Positions 7,719 to 14,878 of a stretch of 55,386 bases of DNA are shown here, in pieces. The position numbers and the translations under genes were made by a program. Under the pieces are notes generated by a model. It did not search any database, was not told the origin of the DNA, and worked only from the letters and a program-made list of their open reading frames with translations. Position 1 is the stretch's first letter. Every line of letters begins with the position of its first letter. Source of the stretch: an uncultured Ruminococcus sp. Lineage in GTDB: Bacteria > Bacillota > Clostridia > Oscillospirales > Ruminococcaceae. The DNA lies in assembly GCA_947169885.1 (NCBI GenBank), contig CAMVRM010000017.1, forward strand, positions 1 through 55,386. Direction: 5' to 3'.

Positions 7719-8450
7719 ATGAAACTCACGGTTCTTGGTTCATCATCGCACGGCAACTGCTATCTCTTTGAGAGCAGTGACAGCGTGCTTGTGCTTGAAG
7801 CCGGTGTGCCGATGCAGCAAGTGAAACGAGCTTTGCATTGGGACATCACGAAGATAGCAGCTTGCATCGTGACGCACCGCCACAAAGACCATGCCGGCTT
7901 TGTGCGAGAGTTCTTGAAATGTGGCATTCGAGTGCTTGCACTTGATGACGTGTTCGACGCTCTCGACATCAAGAACCGTGTGTTTTGCAAGACAGTAGAG
8001 CCGCAACACGGCTACATCGTGGGCGATTGGAAAGTCATCGCACTGCGTGTTGTTCACGATGTGCCGTGTGTCGGTTACATCATCGAGCATCGTGAAATGG
8101 GCAAGACGCTATTCATCACTGACACGATGATGCTTGAATATCGTATCGCCGGCATACGTCACTTTATGCTCGAATGTAACTATGCAGATGACATCTTGCA
8201 AGACAATATCGACGCAGGCATTGAGCTGCCGTCAAAGCGTGGCCGCTTGCTCGAAACGCACATGGAGCTTGATACGACAAAGCAGATTATTCGAGACAAC
8301 GACACGAGCAATCTTGATGATGTCATTCTCGTGCATCTGTCTGACAACAATAGTGACGCAGAGCGGGTCGAGCGTGAAGTGCGTGCTGTGGCCGGTGTGC
8401 CTACCTATATCGCAGACGCAGGTCGTATGTTCACACTATCTAACAACTGA
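7719..8450 (+). CDS. MBL-fold metallohydrolase
   Basis: A 243-residue metallo-beta-lactamase-fold enzyme. The metal-binding motif THRHKDHAG (residues 52-60) gives the H-x-H-x-D-H signature; further candidate ligands are His in ALRVVHDVPCVGY, Asp in LFITDTMM, and His in VILVHLSD near the C-terminus. MBL-fold enzymes of the YycJ/WalJ type include DNA exonucleases. Eleven bases after RecT and with no other exonuclease nearby, this could make the 3' overhangs RecT needs; that is inference. The fold assignment is firm, the substrate is not known. Confidence 0.85.
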   Translation: MKLTVLGSSSHGNCYLFESSDSVLVLEAGVPMQQVKRALHWDITKIAACIVTHRHKDHAGFVREFLKCGIRVLALDDVFDALDIKNRVFCKTVEPQHGYIVGDWKVIALRVVHDVPCVGYIIEHREMGKTLFITDTMMLEYRIAGIRHFMLECNYADDILQDNIDAGIELPSKRGRLLETHMELDTTKQIIRDNDTSNLDDVILVHLSDNNSDAERVEREVRAVAGVPTYIADAGRMFTLSNN

Positions 8451-8455
8451 CAGCG

Positions 8456-8629
8456 ATGCGACTTATACCTAACAACGTACTGTCAACGCTCGTGAGATGC
8501 TTGCCGCTTGTACTCAACAACGTGCAGAGCAACAATCTGCGAGTTGTGAATGCAGTACGACAACTCAAAATCATTCACAGAAAACTTAAAAAGATTAACG
8601 ATGAACAACAATCTAACAATCAGTCGTGA
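8456..8629 (+). CDS. Short basic protein before DGR target 2
   Basis: A 57-residue open frame starting six bases after the MBL-fold gene stop: MRLIPNNVLSTLVRCL, ending INDEQQSNNQS. It is rich in Arg, Lys and Asn and looks helical. No family is recognised. Its spacing fits the tightly packed operon and it fills what would otherwise be a 150-base gap; its last 29 bases overlap the start of the next gene in another frame. Being short, it may also be chance. Confidence 0.45.
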   Translation: MRLIPNNVLSTLVRCLPLVLNNVQSNNLRVVNAVRQLKIIHRKLKKINDEQQSNNQS

Positions 8630-9185
8630 GAATGCTCTCGCAGCTTACGACAACACAGATGCTAACGGACGTGAGCTGTTAGAGCATCTGTTCGGCAAAG
8701 AACTATTCGTAAAGAAAGACATCACAGAGCGTGTCAAGACGTTTGTGGACGCTTGTAAAGTGCTTGGAAGTCAACACCCGTATGTCGAGCAATATGTTGC
8801 CACCGAAGCGGCATTCCGTGGTGAAGAGAAAACAGGAGATTTTCTATCATATCTCAAACTGCGCATCATCACCGCTGCGCTCAACGAGGGTTGGGAGCCG
8901 CAGTTCACAGAAGATGAGTGTCGCTATTATCCGTGGTTTGAGTTCTTCACACAGAGCGAGCTTAACGAGATGAGTGACGATGAAAAGGGTCGTGTGGTCG
9001 GTCGTGCCTACTACAACTCGTTTGCGAACGGCGGTCTCGCCTTTGCGAGTGCGAACAACGCATCGTCGCACTCGAACGGCTACTACGGCTCTCGGCTCGC
9101 CTTCAAGACCCGTGAACTCGCAGAATACGCAGGGCGACAATTCGTCGAGCTGTATGCGGACTTCGTGTTTCCCGAAAAAGCGTAA
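8601..9185 (+). CDS. Small DGR target protein with variable repeat VR2
   Basis: A 194-residue protein of unknown function whose residues 130-167 are encoded by VR2, a copy of the DGR template altered only at template adenines. The variable part (GRVVGRAYYNSFANGG, then LAFASANNASS, then YGSRLAF) resembles the end of the 2697-residue tail protein, a C-type-lectin-like surface in other DGR targets. The N-terminal 125 residues are helical and acidic. Unlike that protein it continues 28 residues beyond the repeat (ELAEYAGRQFVELYADFVF). Its place among recombination and replication genes argues that it is not a virion tail part. An in-frame ATG at 8550 would add 17 residues. Confidence 0.85.
   Translation: MNNNLTISRENALAAYDNTDANGRELLEHLFGKELFVKKDITERVKTFVDACKVLGSQHPYVEQYVATEAAFRGEEKTGDFLSYLKLRIITAALNEGWEPQFTEDECRYYPWFEFFTQSELNEMSDDEKGRVVGRAYYNSFANGGLAFASANNASSHSNGYYGSRLAFKTRELAEYAGRQFVELYADFVFPEKA
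8988..9100 (+). other. DGR variable repeat VR2
   Basis: This 113-base stretch aligns without gaps to the template 48945-49057. Nine bases differ, all at template A: seven A-to-T, one A-to-G and one A-to-C. The flanks GGTCGTGTGGTCGGTCGTGCC (split: GGTCGTGTGG, TCGGTCGTGCC) and GGCTCTCGGCTCGC are identical and mark the limits; the second is the probable initiation site of mutagenic homing. It is about 40 kb from the template. Confidence 0.95.
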
Positions 9186-9210
9186 AGCGTAAAGCGAAAA
9201 GCGAAGCGAT

Positions 9211-10095
9211 ATGCAAGGCTATATAAGCATACATCGAAAAATCAAAGAGTGGCGACACTACAAAGAGCCGGCTGTCAAAGCTGTGTTTCTCGACTTGTTG
9301 CTCGATGCTGCGCACAAAACGACTGTGCAGAGCGGTGTGCGTCTCGCAGTCGGTGAGTGCATCTCATCGACACGCACTCTCGCTGCTAATAATGGCCTTA
9401 CAGTAAACACTGTGACGAAAGTCATCAGACTGCTTGTTGAGAGTGGTGAGATAGCTCGCCGACGTGTCGGCAACACGACTATCTTCACCATTCTCAAATA
9501 TGCAGACTATCAAGACAAAAGCAGTGAGGGTGTCGCAAAAGGAAATACACCTAAATCAAGTGTCGCAAAAAGCGTAACACCACCCGTGCAGGTGTCTCAA
9601 AATGAGATACACCACAATGATGCAGGTGTCGCAAAAGAAGATACACCGGTGTCGCAAAATGAGATACACTGTGTCGCAAAAAGCGTAACACCACCACATT
9701 ATAATATAACAATAAAAAAAGATAACAATAATCTCGGCGGCGATATGCGTGTGCGTGCGCAAGAGCGTGTAGATAATTTGAGATGTCAAGTTTTAGACAG
9801 TTGGAGCATCGAGCAAGCGTGTTATCTCAATCACATCACAGAAGAGCAGTACAAACAGCTCGCAGAAGAAATCTTCAGCGATTGGCTCTTTGCGCTTGAT
9901 GAGAGCAAGCCGGAGCAGCCGCAACTTGACGAAATCAACAAAAAACACTTTCTCGCAGTATTACGCATCAAAGCACAGATACTTGTAAAATCTCAACGCA
10001 ATGGAACTGAAAACATTCAACAAAACAGAAACATTCAACGAAGAGGTGTTGACACAAAAGCTGTTAAGTCGGAAGACTACGATACAGCGTTTTAG
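9211..10095 (+). CDS. Phage replication initiator (O-like winged helix)
   Basis: A 294-residue protein. Residues 1-95 (GYISIHRKIKEWRHYKEPAV, then TVNTVTKVIRLLVESGEIARR and IFTILKYADYQ) are the N-terminal winged helix of phage replisome organisers, which binds origin DNA. A low-complexity middle (about 106-165) is encoded by the iteron repeats. The C-terminal part (LDSWSIEQACYLNHITEEQYKQLAEEIFSDW) is helical, likely for contact with the helicase loader. Followed by a DnaC-like ATPase it parallels lambda O/P. Its last 95 bases overlap the loader frame. Confidence 0.85.
   Translation: MQGYISIHRKIKEWRHYKEPAVKAVFLDLLLDAAHKTTVQSGVRLAVGECISSTRTLAANNGLTVNTVTKVIRLLVESGEIARRRVGNTTIFTILKYADYQDKSSEGVAKGNTPKSSVAKSVTPPVQVSQNEIHHNDAGVAKEDTPVSQNEIHCVAKSVTPPHYNITIKKDNNNLGGDMRVRAQERVDNLRCQVLDSWSIEQACYLNHITEEQYKQLAEEIFSDWLFALDESKPEQPQLDEINKKHFLAVLRIKAQILVKSQRNGTENIQQNRNIQRRGVDTKAVKSEDYDTAF
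9529..9735. repeat. Candidate replication origin: six iterons plus AT-rich stretch
   Basis: Six 23-base units start at 9529, 9559, 9591, 9625, 9648 and 9670. The pattern is GGTGTCGCAAAA, six less constant bases, then ACACC; the ends GGTGT/ACACC are inverted. Units 4 to 6 are contiguous, with a one-base overlap between 5 and 6. Because 23 is not a multiple of three, they are read in two frames (GVAKGNTP and VSQNEIH), so the repeat is conserved as DNA. An AT-rich stretch (9697-9732) follows. Iterons plus AT-rich DNA inside the initiator gene match lambda-type origins. Confidence 0.8.
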
Positions 10096-10684
10096 ACTGC
10101 CGATGACCGTTGTGCAGGCGCAGACTTTTCTCAAAGCGTCATACGTCGCTGAAGTCAAGTTTCGCAACCGTACATTCATCGAAGATGAACGTATCAACGC
10201 TCACATCGCACGTCTCGCAACCTTCTTGACTGACAACAACTCGAAGTTCGGTGTGATGCTCTGCGGCACATACGGCAACGGCAAAACGACTTTGCTCTAT
10301 GCTCTGCGTGCAGTTGTCAGTCTGCTGTCAGATTGTGGCTACATCGAACACGGCTCAAAATTGGTTGTCTATGACGCACGAGAGCTGTCAAAGCTCTACA
10401 AAGACCGTGACCCGGAGACTTTCAACGATGCGTGTCGTGAGCGACTGCTCGCTATCGAAGACATGGGAAAAGAGCCGACTGAAGAGCTGAACTACGGCAG
10501 CATCATCTCGCCGGTGACAGAACTGCTCGAATACCGCTACAACAATCAGAAGTTCACTGTCATCACAACCAATCTCACACCGAAAGAAATCCGTGAGAAG
10601 TACGGCAACCGCATCGCAGACCGCTTCAACGAGATGATGTGCGTGCTGAATTTCGGCGCAGCAGATACTTTCAGAACGAGATAA
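10001..10684 (+). CDS. DnaC-like helicase loader ATPase
   Basis: A 227-residue AAA+ ATPase. Walker A is GTYGNGKTT (89-97) and Walker B LLAIEDMG (149-156); sensor-like TTNLTPKEIREKYGNRIADRF follows, as in DnaC/IstB loaders. It should deliver the replicative helicase to the origin with the upstream initiator. No phage DnaB is seen, so the host helicase is the probable partner. The ATG at 10001 overlaps the initiator by 95 bases; an ATG at 10103 (MTVVQAQT), eight bases past the initiator stop, is a possible alternative giving 193 residues. Confidence 0.85.
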   Translation: MELKTFNKTETFNEEVLTQKLLSRKTTIQRFRLPMTVVQAQTFLKASYVAEVKFRNRTFIEDERINAHIARLATFLTDNNSKFGVMLCGTYGNGKTTLLYALRAVVSLLSDCGYIEHGSKLVVYDARELSKLYKDRDPETFNDACRERLLAIEDMGKEPTEELNYGSIISPVTELLEYRYNNQKFTVITTNLTPKEIREKYGNRIADRFNEMMCVLNFGAADTFRTR

Positions 10685-10809
10685 ATCGAAAATAAGCTGT
10701 TTTCCGTGCGTCTCGCTCATGCAGACGATAAATCACTCAACCGAAAGTTTTGCGTGCAGCAGGGCGCAAGGGAGACACGAAATCCGCAATTTTAACAATG
10801 ACATTAGAC

Positions 10810-11169
10810 ATGAGAACAATTATCTTTCGAGGAAAATCTCTTAATAATCGTTGGGTTTTCGGTGACCTCGAAGTCAACAGACTTGAAGAGCGAACACTCA
10901 TTCACACCTACGATGACAACAATCGCTATCATCGTCAATTTGACGTGAGAGCAGACACGGTGGGTCAGTTCACCGGCATCTACGACAAGTTCGGCACTGC
11001 AATCTACGAGGGTGACATCGTGCGCACGAACAAGTATGTCACATCTGTAATCTATCACGAAGCCGGCTTCAGACTTCAAGTGATAGACAACAAGAAAATC
11101 TCACCGCTCTTCATGCGTGGTGAGCTTGAAGTAATCGGAAATATCTACGACGATGAACAGCTTGTTTGA
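10810..11169 (+). CDS. YopX-family protein
   Basis: A 119-residue protein with the YopX pattern: MRTIIFRGKSLNNRWVFGDL at the start, a middle VGQFTGIYDKFGTAIYEGDIV, and the end LEVIGNIYDDEQL. The family is common in phages of Bacillota and Bacteroidota; its role is unknown. The frame is open upstream to 10750, but YopX proteins normally begin at the MRxxxFRGK segment, so 10810 is preferred. The stretch 10685-10809 has no gene I can support. It overlaps the following gene by 17 bases. Confidence 0.85.
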   Translation: MRTIIFRGKSLNNRWVFGDLEVNRLEERTLIHTYDDNNRYHRQFDVRADTVGQFTGIYDKFGTAIYEGDIVRTNKYVTSVIYHEAGFRLQVIDNKKISPLFMRGELEVIGNIYDDEQLV

Positions 11170-11368
11170 CGATGTGCCGGCGATACCTGACTGCACAGAC
11201 TTACTGAACTACGAGCCAATCAAGCGCAAGTATGGAACACCCGACAAGATTGCGAGTGAGATGCTCGACGAAGCAAAGCGTTGGCAGCGACAGCACCCGG
11301 ACAAAAACGTGCTTGAAATCGTTACACCGACATGGCGAGAGTACATCAAATTCAATTTACAGCTATGA
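11153..11368 (+). CDS. Hypothetical early protein
   Basis: A 71-residue protein (MNSLFDDVPAIPDCTDLL) with a helical, charged C-terminal half (KIASEMLDEAKRWQRQHPD). No family is recognised. It starts inside the end of the YopX gene and is part of the run of small early genes. Similar small proteins are frequent in phage replication regions, but nothing visible gives a function. Confidence 0.65.
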   Translation: MNSLFDDVPAIPDCTDLLNYEPIKRKYGTPDKIASEMLDEAKRWQRQHPDKNVLEIVTPTWREYIKFNLQL

Positions 11369-11459
11369 CACAACAAAAGCTAACGCACAGCATGAAATTT
11401 CGCAAAGAAGAATTGTGTAAACAGTTTTCACAATGACAGCAGAAGAGAGACATTCGATA

Positions 11460-12440
11460 ATGAAAATTGAACTTAACACTATCTACAACATGGACTGCCT
11501 AAAAGGTCTTCGGAATATGGCGGACAATTCTGTGGACTGTTGCATCACGTCACCACCTTACTTCGGACTTCGTGACTACGGTGTCGATGGGCAGATAGGT
11601 TTGGAGAAATCGCCAGACGAGTATGTGGCAAAGTTAACAGATGTTTTTCGTGAAGTGTATCGTGTACTGAAACCAACAGGCACAATGTGGCTGATTATCG
11701 GCGACAGCTATGCTGGCAGTAACAAAGGAGCAGCAAACTATCCTGATAATGCAAACAAGTATAAGCAGGGAACGAACAAAGGCACATTAGAGAACAGAAC
11801 GGCATACAAGTATCAGACTACCTGCAAAGATAAAGACCTCATAGGAATACCCTGGATGCTCGCTTTCGCTCTGCGTGATAAGGTTGGTTTCTATCTGCGG
11901 CAAGATATAATATGGCACAAGCCAAACCCGATGCCGGAAAGTGTTCTTGACCGCTGCACAAAGGCACATGAATACATTTTCCTATTCTCAAAGTCCAGTC
12001 GCTATTATTTCAACCATGAGGAAATGCAGGAGCAAGCGGTGTACGCTGCCGTTGAACGACGAGAGAACTCACATCGCTATGGTGGCAATAAATACACGGC
12101 TACGCCCGACAAGTTCAACCGCACAAAAAGTGCTAATGCCTACGCCTATACAGGCAAGCGAAACAAACGTGACGTGTGGACTGTCAGCACTAAGCCCGAA
12201 AAGAGTGCGCACTTTGCAGCCTATCCGAAAGAACTGATTGAGCCTTGCGTCCTTGCTGGCTGTCCTAATGGCGGTGTCGTTCTTGACCCTTTTATGGGAA
12301 CAGGCACTACGGCCATGGTAGCAAGAATATACGGACGCAACTTTATCGGCTTTGAACTAAATGCCGATTACATGAGTATCATAAACAAGAAAATTCAAGT
12401 AACACCAAATATGTTTTATTATGAGGTCGGAAGTGTATAA
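11460..12440 (+). CDS. DNA methyltransferase (SPPY type)
   Basis: A 326-residue site-specific DNA methyltransferase of the beta order: catalytic motif IV CITSPPYFGLRDYG comes first (about 28-41) and the AdoMet-binding motif I VVLDPFMGTGTTAM near the C-terminus. SPPY is most often found in N4-cytosine enzymes, so N4-methylcytosine is likely but N6-adenine cannot be excluded. No restriction enzyme gene is adjacent, so it probably protects phage DNA. Codon use is more AT-rich than its neighbours. An ATG at 11433 would add nine residues. It overlaps the next methyltransferase by 20 bases. Confidence 0.9.
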   Translation: MKIELNTIYNMDCLKGLRNMADNSVDCCITSPPYFGLRDYGVDGQIGLEKSPDEYVAKLTDVFREVYRVLKPTGTMWLIIGDSYAGSNKGAANYPDNANKYKQGTNKGTLENRTAYKYQTTCKDKDLIGIPWMLAFALRDKVGFYLRQDIIWHKPNPMPESVLDRCTKAHEYIFLFSKSSRYYFNHEEMQEQAVYAAVERRENSHRYGGNKYTATPDKFNRTKSANAYAYTGKRNKRDVWTVSTKPEKSAHFAAYPKELIEPCVLAGCPNGGVVLDPFMGTGTTAMVARIYGRNFIGFELNADYMSIINKKIQVTPNMFYYEVGSV

Positions 12441-13136
12441 CATAGATTGTATGGAGTATATGCGCACGCTGCCTGACAAGTTCTTTGACTTGGTGATAGC
12501 AGACCCACCGTATGGCATCGCAGCAGACGCACGACAGCAGAACCGTGCCAACAAGCGGCACGGCAACGCTGCTGCTGCGTCTCGTGACTACGGCACAGCT
12601 GCATCGTGGGACTTGCAAGCACCGGCGCAAGAAGTCTTTGATGAGATATTTCGTGTGTCACGACATCAAGTAATCTTCGGCGCAAATCACTTCATCTCAC
12701 GAATGCCATACGATGCAAGCTGTTGGCTCGTGTGGGACAAAGACAACGGCAATAACGGCTATGCAGACTGCGAGCTTGCTTGGACTTCGTTCCCGTCTGC
12801 TGTGCGCAAGTATCGCTATACTTGGCACGGCATGATACAAGAAGACATGAAGCACAAAGAGCAGCGCATTCACCCGACGCAAAAGCCGGTATCGCTATAT
12901 CGTTGGATAATAGAAACTTACCTACCGAAAATAGGGGGGGTAAAATCTTCGACCCTTTTCTCGGCAGTGGCTCATCACGTCTCGCAGCATACAGTCTCGA
13001 CGTTGACTTCTACGGCTGCGAGCTTGATACGAGATATTACGAGATGCAGCAAGAACGCTTCGAGCGTGAGTGTCTCAACATCATCTCGCTGAACGGAAAG
13101 AAAATCAAACAACCAACATTATTTGACAATTTTTGA
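12421..13136 (+). CDS. DNA adenine methyltransferase split by a G7 frameshift
   Basis: The first frame encodes MRSEVYNIDC, catalytic DPPYG (28-32) and the target region up to YLPKIGG, then runs into unrelated sequence and stops at 13092. The missing part (GKIFDPFLGSGSS AdoMet motif I and the rest) continues in the -1 frame to 13136. The break lies exactly at seven G residues, 12934-12940. One added G would restore a normal beta-class enzyme of about 239 residues. DPPY suggests N6-adenine. As given the gene is off or depends on slippage; sequencing error at the homopolymer is the alternative. Confidence 0.85.
12934..12940 (+). repeat. G7 tract at methyltransferase frameshift
   Basis: Seven G in the context AAATA-G7-TAAAA lie precisely where the methyltransferase reading frame changes. 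Such tracts gain and lose bases readily and are known phase-variation switches in other bacteria. Confidence 0.8.
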
Positions 13137-13138
13137 AT

Positions 13139-13438
13139 ATGGGAAAAAGACCTCGCATTACAGACGAACAACGCAAACAAGTGTTGCAGTATCGTGAAGA
13201 AGGCTTTTGTTTTGAAGACATCGCAGAGCTTGTCGGGTGTGGACGTGAGACTGCAAGACGCATCTGTCACGGCAAAGACTATCCCGATTATCAGAGACAA
13301 AGCAGACGCAAGAAGAAGCGCATTGAGCTTAACGAGACACTTGGCAAGTTCAAGCCGGAGCAGATAATTGACTATCTGCGACATCTCGGTTACAAAGGAG
13401 AGTTAACATTGACAACGACACAAACAATCAAGCTATGA
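13139..13438 (+). CDS. Helix-turn-helix protein
   Basis: A 99-residue basic protein starting MGKRPRITDEQRKQVLQ. Residues about 10-45 (QVLQYREEGFCFEDIAELVGCGRETARRICHGK) form a resolvase-like helix-turn-helix, followed by a lysine/arginine-rich stretch and a C-terminal helix. It likely binds DNA; its target is unknown. The ATG lies just after the methyltransferase stop; the upstream TTG in frame is less likely. Its stop overlaps the next gene by four bases. Confidence 0.75.
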   Translation: MGKRPRITDEQRKQVLQYREEGFCFEDIAELVGCGRETARRICHGKDYPDYQRQSRRKKKRIELNETLGKFKPEQIIDYLRHLGYKGELTLTTTQTIKL

Positions 13439-13665
13439 ACATCAACTACAATGCAGAGAGCAGCGCATCACAATGCGCTCAAATCAAAGATTGGCTTCTG
13501 TCGGGCAAGACGCTCACGTCGCTCGAAGCACTGAAGCACTTTGGTTGTATGCGCTTGGCGAGCCGCATTCACGATTTGCGTGAGCGTGGTCTCGACATTC
13601 GCAAAGAGAGAATTAAAGTCGCAAGCGGCAAGTATGTAACCCGGTACAGTGTGAAAACAACATGA
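13435..13665 (+). CDS. HTH_39-type helix-turn-helix protein
   Basis: A 76-residue protein matching a small phage helix-turn-helix family: QIKDWLLSGKTLTSLEALKHFGCMRLASRIHDLRERGLDI, then a beta hairpin IRKERIKVASGKYVTRYSV. In other phages such proteins sit in replication regions and their role is unsettled. It overlaps the upstream gene by four bases (ATGA) and probably the next gene's first ATG. Confidence 0.85.
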   Translation: MNINYNAESSASQCAQIKDWLLSGKTLTSLEALKHFGCMRLASRIHDLRERGLDIRKERIKVASGKYVTRYSVKTT

Positions 13666-13667
13666 CT

Positions 13668-13883
13668 ATGACAACAGCAGAAATCATCTTGACTGTGTTT
13701 CTCGCAATCTCGTGCATCATCGGCGGCATTCTGCTCTATCGTCTCGAACACGTCACCGCTCTCAACATCGACTTGAAGCGAGAGAATGAGATGCTGCGCA
13801 AGCAGATTGCAGAGATTGACAACTACATCAGAGAGCAGATTGACAGAGTGCTTAAAGCGAGAGAGCAGAACGACAAACAGTAA
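13668..13883 (+). CDS. Small membrane-anchored coiled-coil protein
   Basis: A 71-residue protein with one membrane segment (IILTVFLAISCIIGGILLYRL, about 5-25) and a charged coiled-coil tail (LNIDLKRENEMLRKQIAEID). The tail should lie on one face of the inner membrane and may dimerise. No family is recognised. The ATG at 13668 lies in the ACTATG context used by many genes here; the ATG at 13662 overlapping the previous stop is the alternative. Confidence 0.7.
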   Translation: MTTAEIILTVFLAISCIIGGILLYRLEHVTALNIDLKRENEMLRKQIAEIDNYIREQIDRVLKAREQNDKQ

Positions 13884-13888
13884 CGACT

Positions 13889-14224
13889 ATGACACTCGAA
13901 CAACGTAAAGACATCATGCGTCAAGCATCAAGAACGGCAATGAGCCGCTACGATGACACAGAGCGGCAAGCGGCATTCGCCGAAGGCTATGTGATTTGCG
14001 CATTCAACATCGACATCGACTTGATGACGATAAAAGACATCAGCGAGAAAGAACCGGCAGTCGGTGAGCGTGTGTTCGCCGTATCAGTTGAGTATCGCAC
14101 AGATGATGACTTCGACATCGACGTGCAGGCACTCAACTACGACAAAGAGCTTTTCACAAAGCTCGGTGTGCGCTACTGGTTGCCATTTGCAATTAACGTA
14201 TCATATAAAACAGAGACAAAATGA
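13889..14224 (+). CDS. Hypothetical early protein
   Basis: A 111-residue acidic protein. The N-terminal half is helical (QASRTAMSRYDDTERQAAFAEGYVICAF), the C-terminal half looks like beta strands (VFAVSVEYRTDDDFDIDVQ). No family is recognised. It starts five bases after the membrane-protein gene in an ACTATG context and overlaps the next gene by four bases. Confidence 0.7.
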   Translation: MTLEQRKDIMRQASRTAMSRYDDTERQAAFAEGYVICAFNIDIDLMTIKDISEKEPAVGERVFAVSVEYRTDDDFDIDVQALNYDKELFTKLGVRYWLPFAINVSYKTETK

Positions 14225-14544
14225 ATTTCGACATCAGACCAAACGAAGAGACGAATGCGATAGAAAGTCGCATTCACAAGCAATGTAAAGAGATGACATC
14301 ATTTGTGCAAGAGCATCAAGTGTCGCTCATCATCTTGGCAGAGTACAAAGAAGTAGATAACGGTATTCGATGCGCTGCAACATCGAGCCTTACTCTTATT
14401 GAAGACCAACACAAGAGAAGCATTCTCGCATTAGCAGGTGCTATTGCCGATAATATGATGCAAAATAAAGAATTTGCTGAAATCATCTGCAACGCAATGG
14501 GTGTCTTCGTTAAACGAGTTGAACAGCAAGCATCACAGAACTGA
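14221..14544 (+). CDS. Hypothetical early protein
   Basis: A 107-residue protein. The middle SSLTLIEDQHKRSILALAGAIADNMMQ looks like a strand followed by a long helix. No family is recognised. It overlaps the upstream gene by four bases and ends one base before the DnaA-like gene, so it is in the same early operon. Confidence 0.7.
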   Translation: MNFDIRPNEETNAIESRIHKQCKEMTSFVQEHQVSLIILAEYKEVDNGIRCAATSSLTLIEDQHKRSILALAGAIADNMMQNKEFAEIICNAMGVFVKRVEQQASQN

Positions 14545-14545
14545 C

Positions 14546-14878
14546 ATGGAGCGGCGCATAGAGATAGCAACTTACGTCGTGTGCAGCGACTACGGCATCA
14601 CGACAGAGCAGCTCACGGCACCCGGTCACGAGTGGCATCAAGCCGACGCACGAGCTATTTTGAGCTACATCTTGCGCACGCAGTGTGAAATGACATTCAT
14701 GCAGATTGGTCGCTTGATACACCGGCATCATTCGACTGTCATCTGCAACGTCCGCAAGGTTGATTTGTGGCTTCACAATCCTAAAATCTTTGCAAAAGAG
14801 AACTACAAGTTTGAGAGTATCATTGAACGATTTAACACTTTGACAAATGAAGCAGAAAGAGCAACAACTTTCAAATGA
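14546..14878 (+). CDS. DnaA domain IV-like DNA-binding protein
   Basis: A 110-residue protein that resembles only the C-terminal DNA-binding domain of DnaA. The stretch DARAILSYILRTQCEMTFMQIGRLIHRHHSTVICNVRKV shows the long helix, turn and the H-S-T-V signature that reads DnaA boxes. There is no AAA+ part, so it cannot open origins by itself. It might bind phage or host DnaA boxes as a regulator or a competitor of host initiation; neither is shown. The ATG at 14546 follows directly on the previous stop; an earlier in-frame ATG lies inside that gene. Confidence 0.8.
   Translation: MERRIEIATYVVCSDYGITTEQLTAPGHEWHQADARAILSYILRTQCEMTFMQIGRLIHRHHSTVICNVRKVDLWLHNPKIFAKENYKFESIIERFNTLTNEAERATTFK

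Noticed and set aside
9179-9210. Short repeats of GCGTAAA/GCGAAA after the VR2 gene
   Set aside because: Only a few imperfect short units in a 25-base gap; no structure or function can be supported.
9529-9692. CRISPR-like array
   Set aside because: The 23-base units are partly contiguous, without unique spacers of constant length, and lie inside a coding gene; iterons explain them better.
12780-13136. Independent gene for the second half of the methyltransferase
   Set aside because: The frame begins inside the first half in another frame and has no fitting start; its useful part starts only at the G7 tract and completes the same enzyme.
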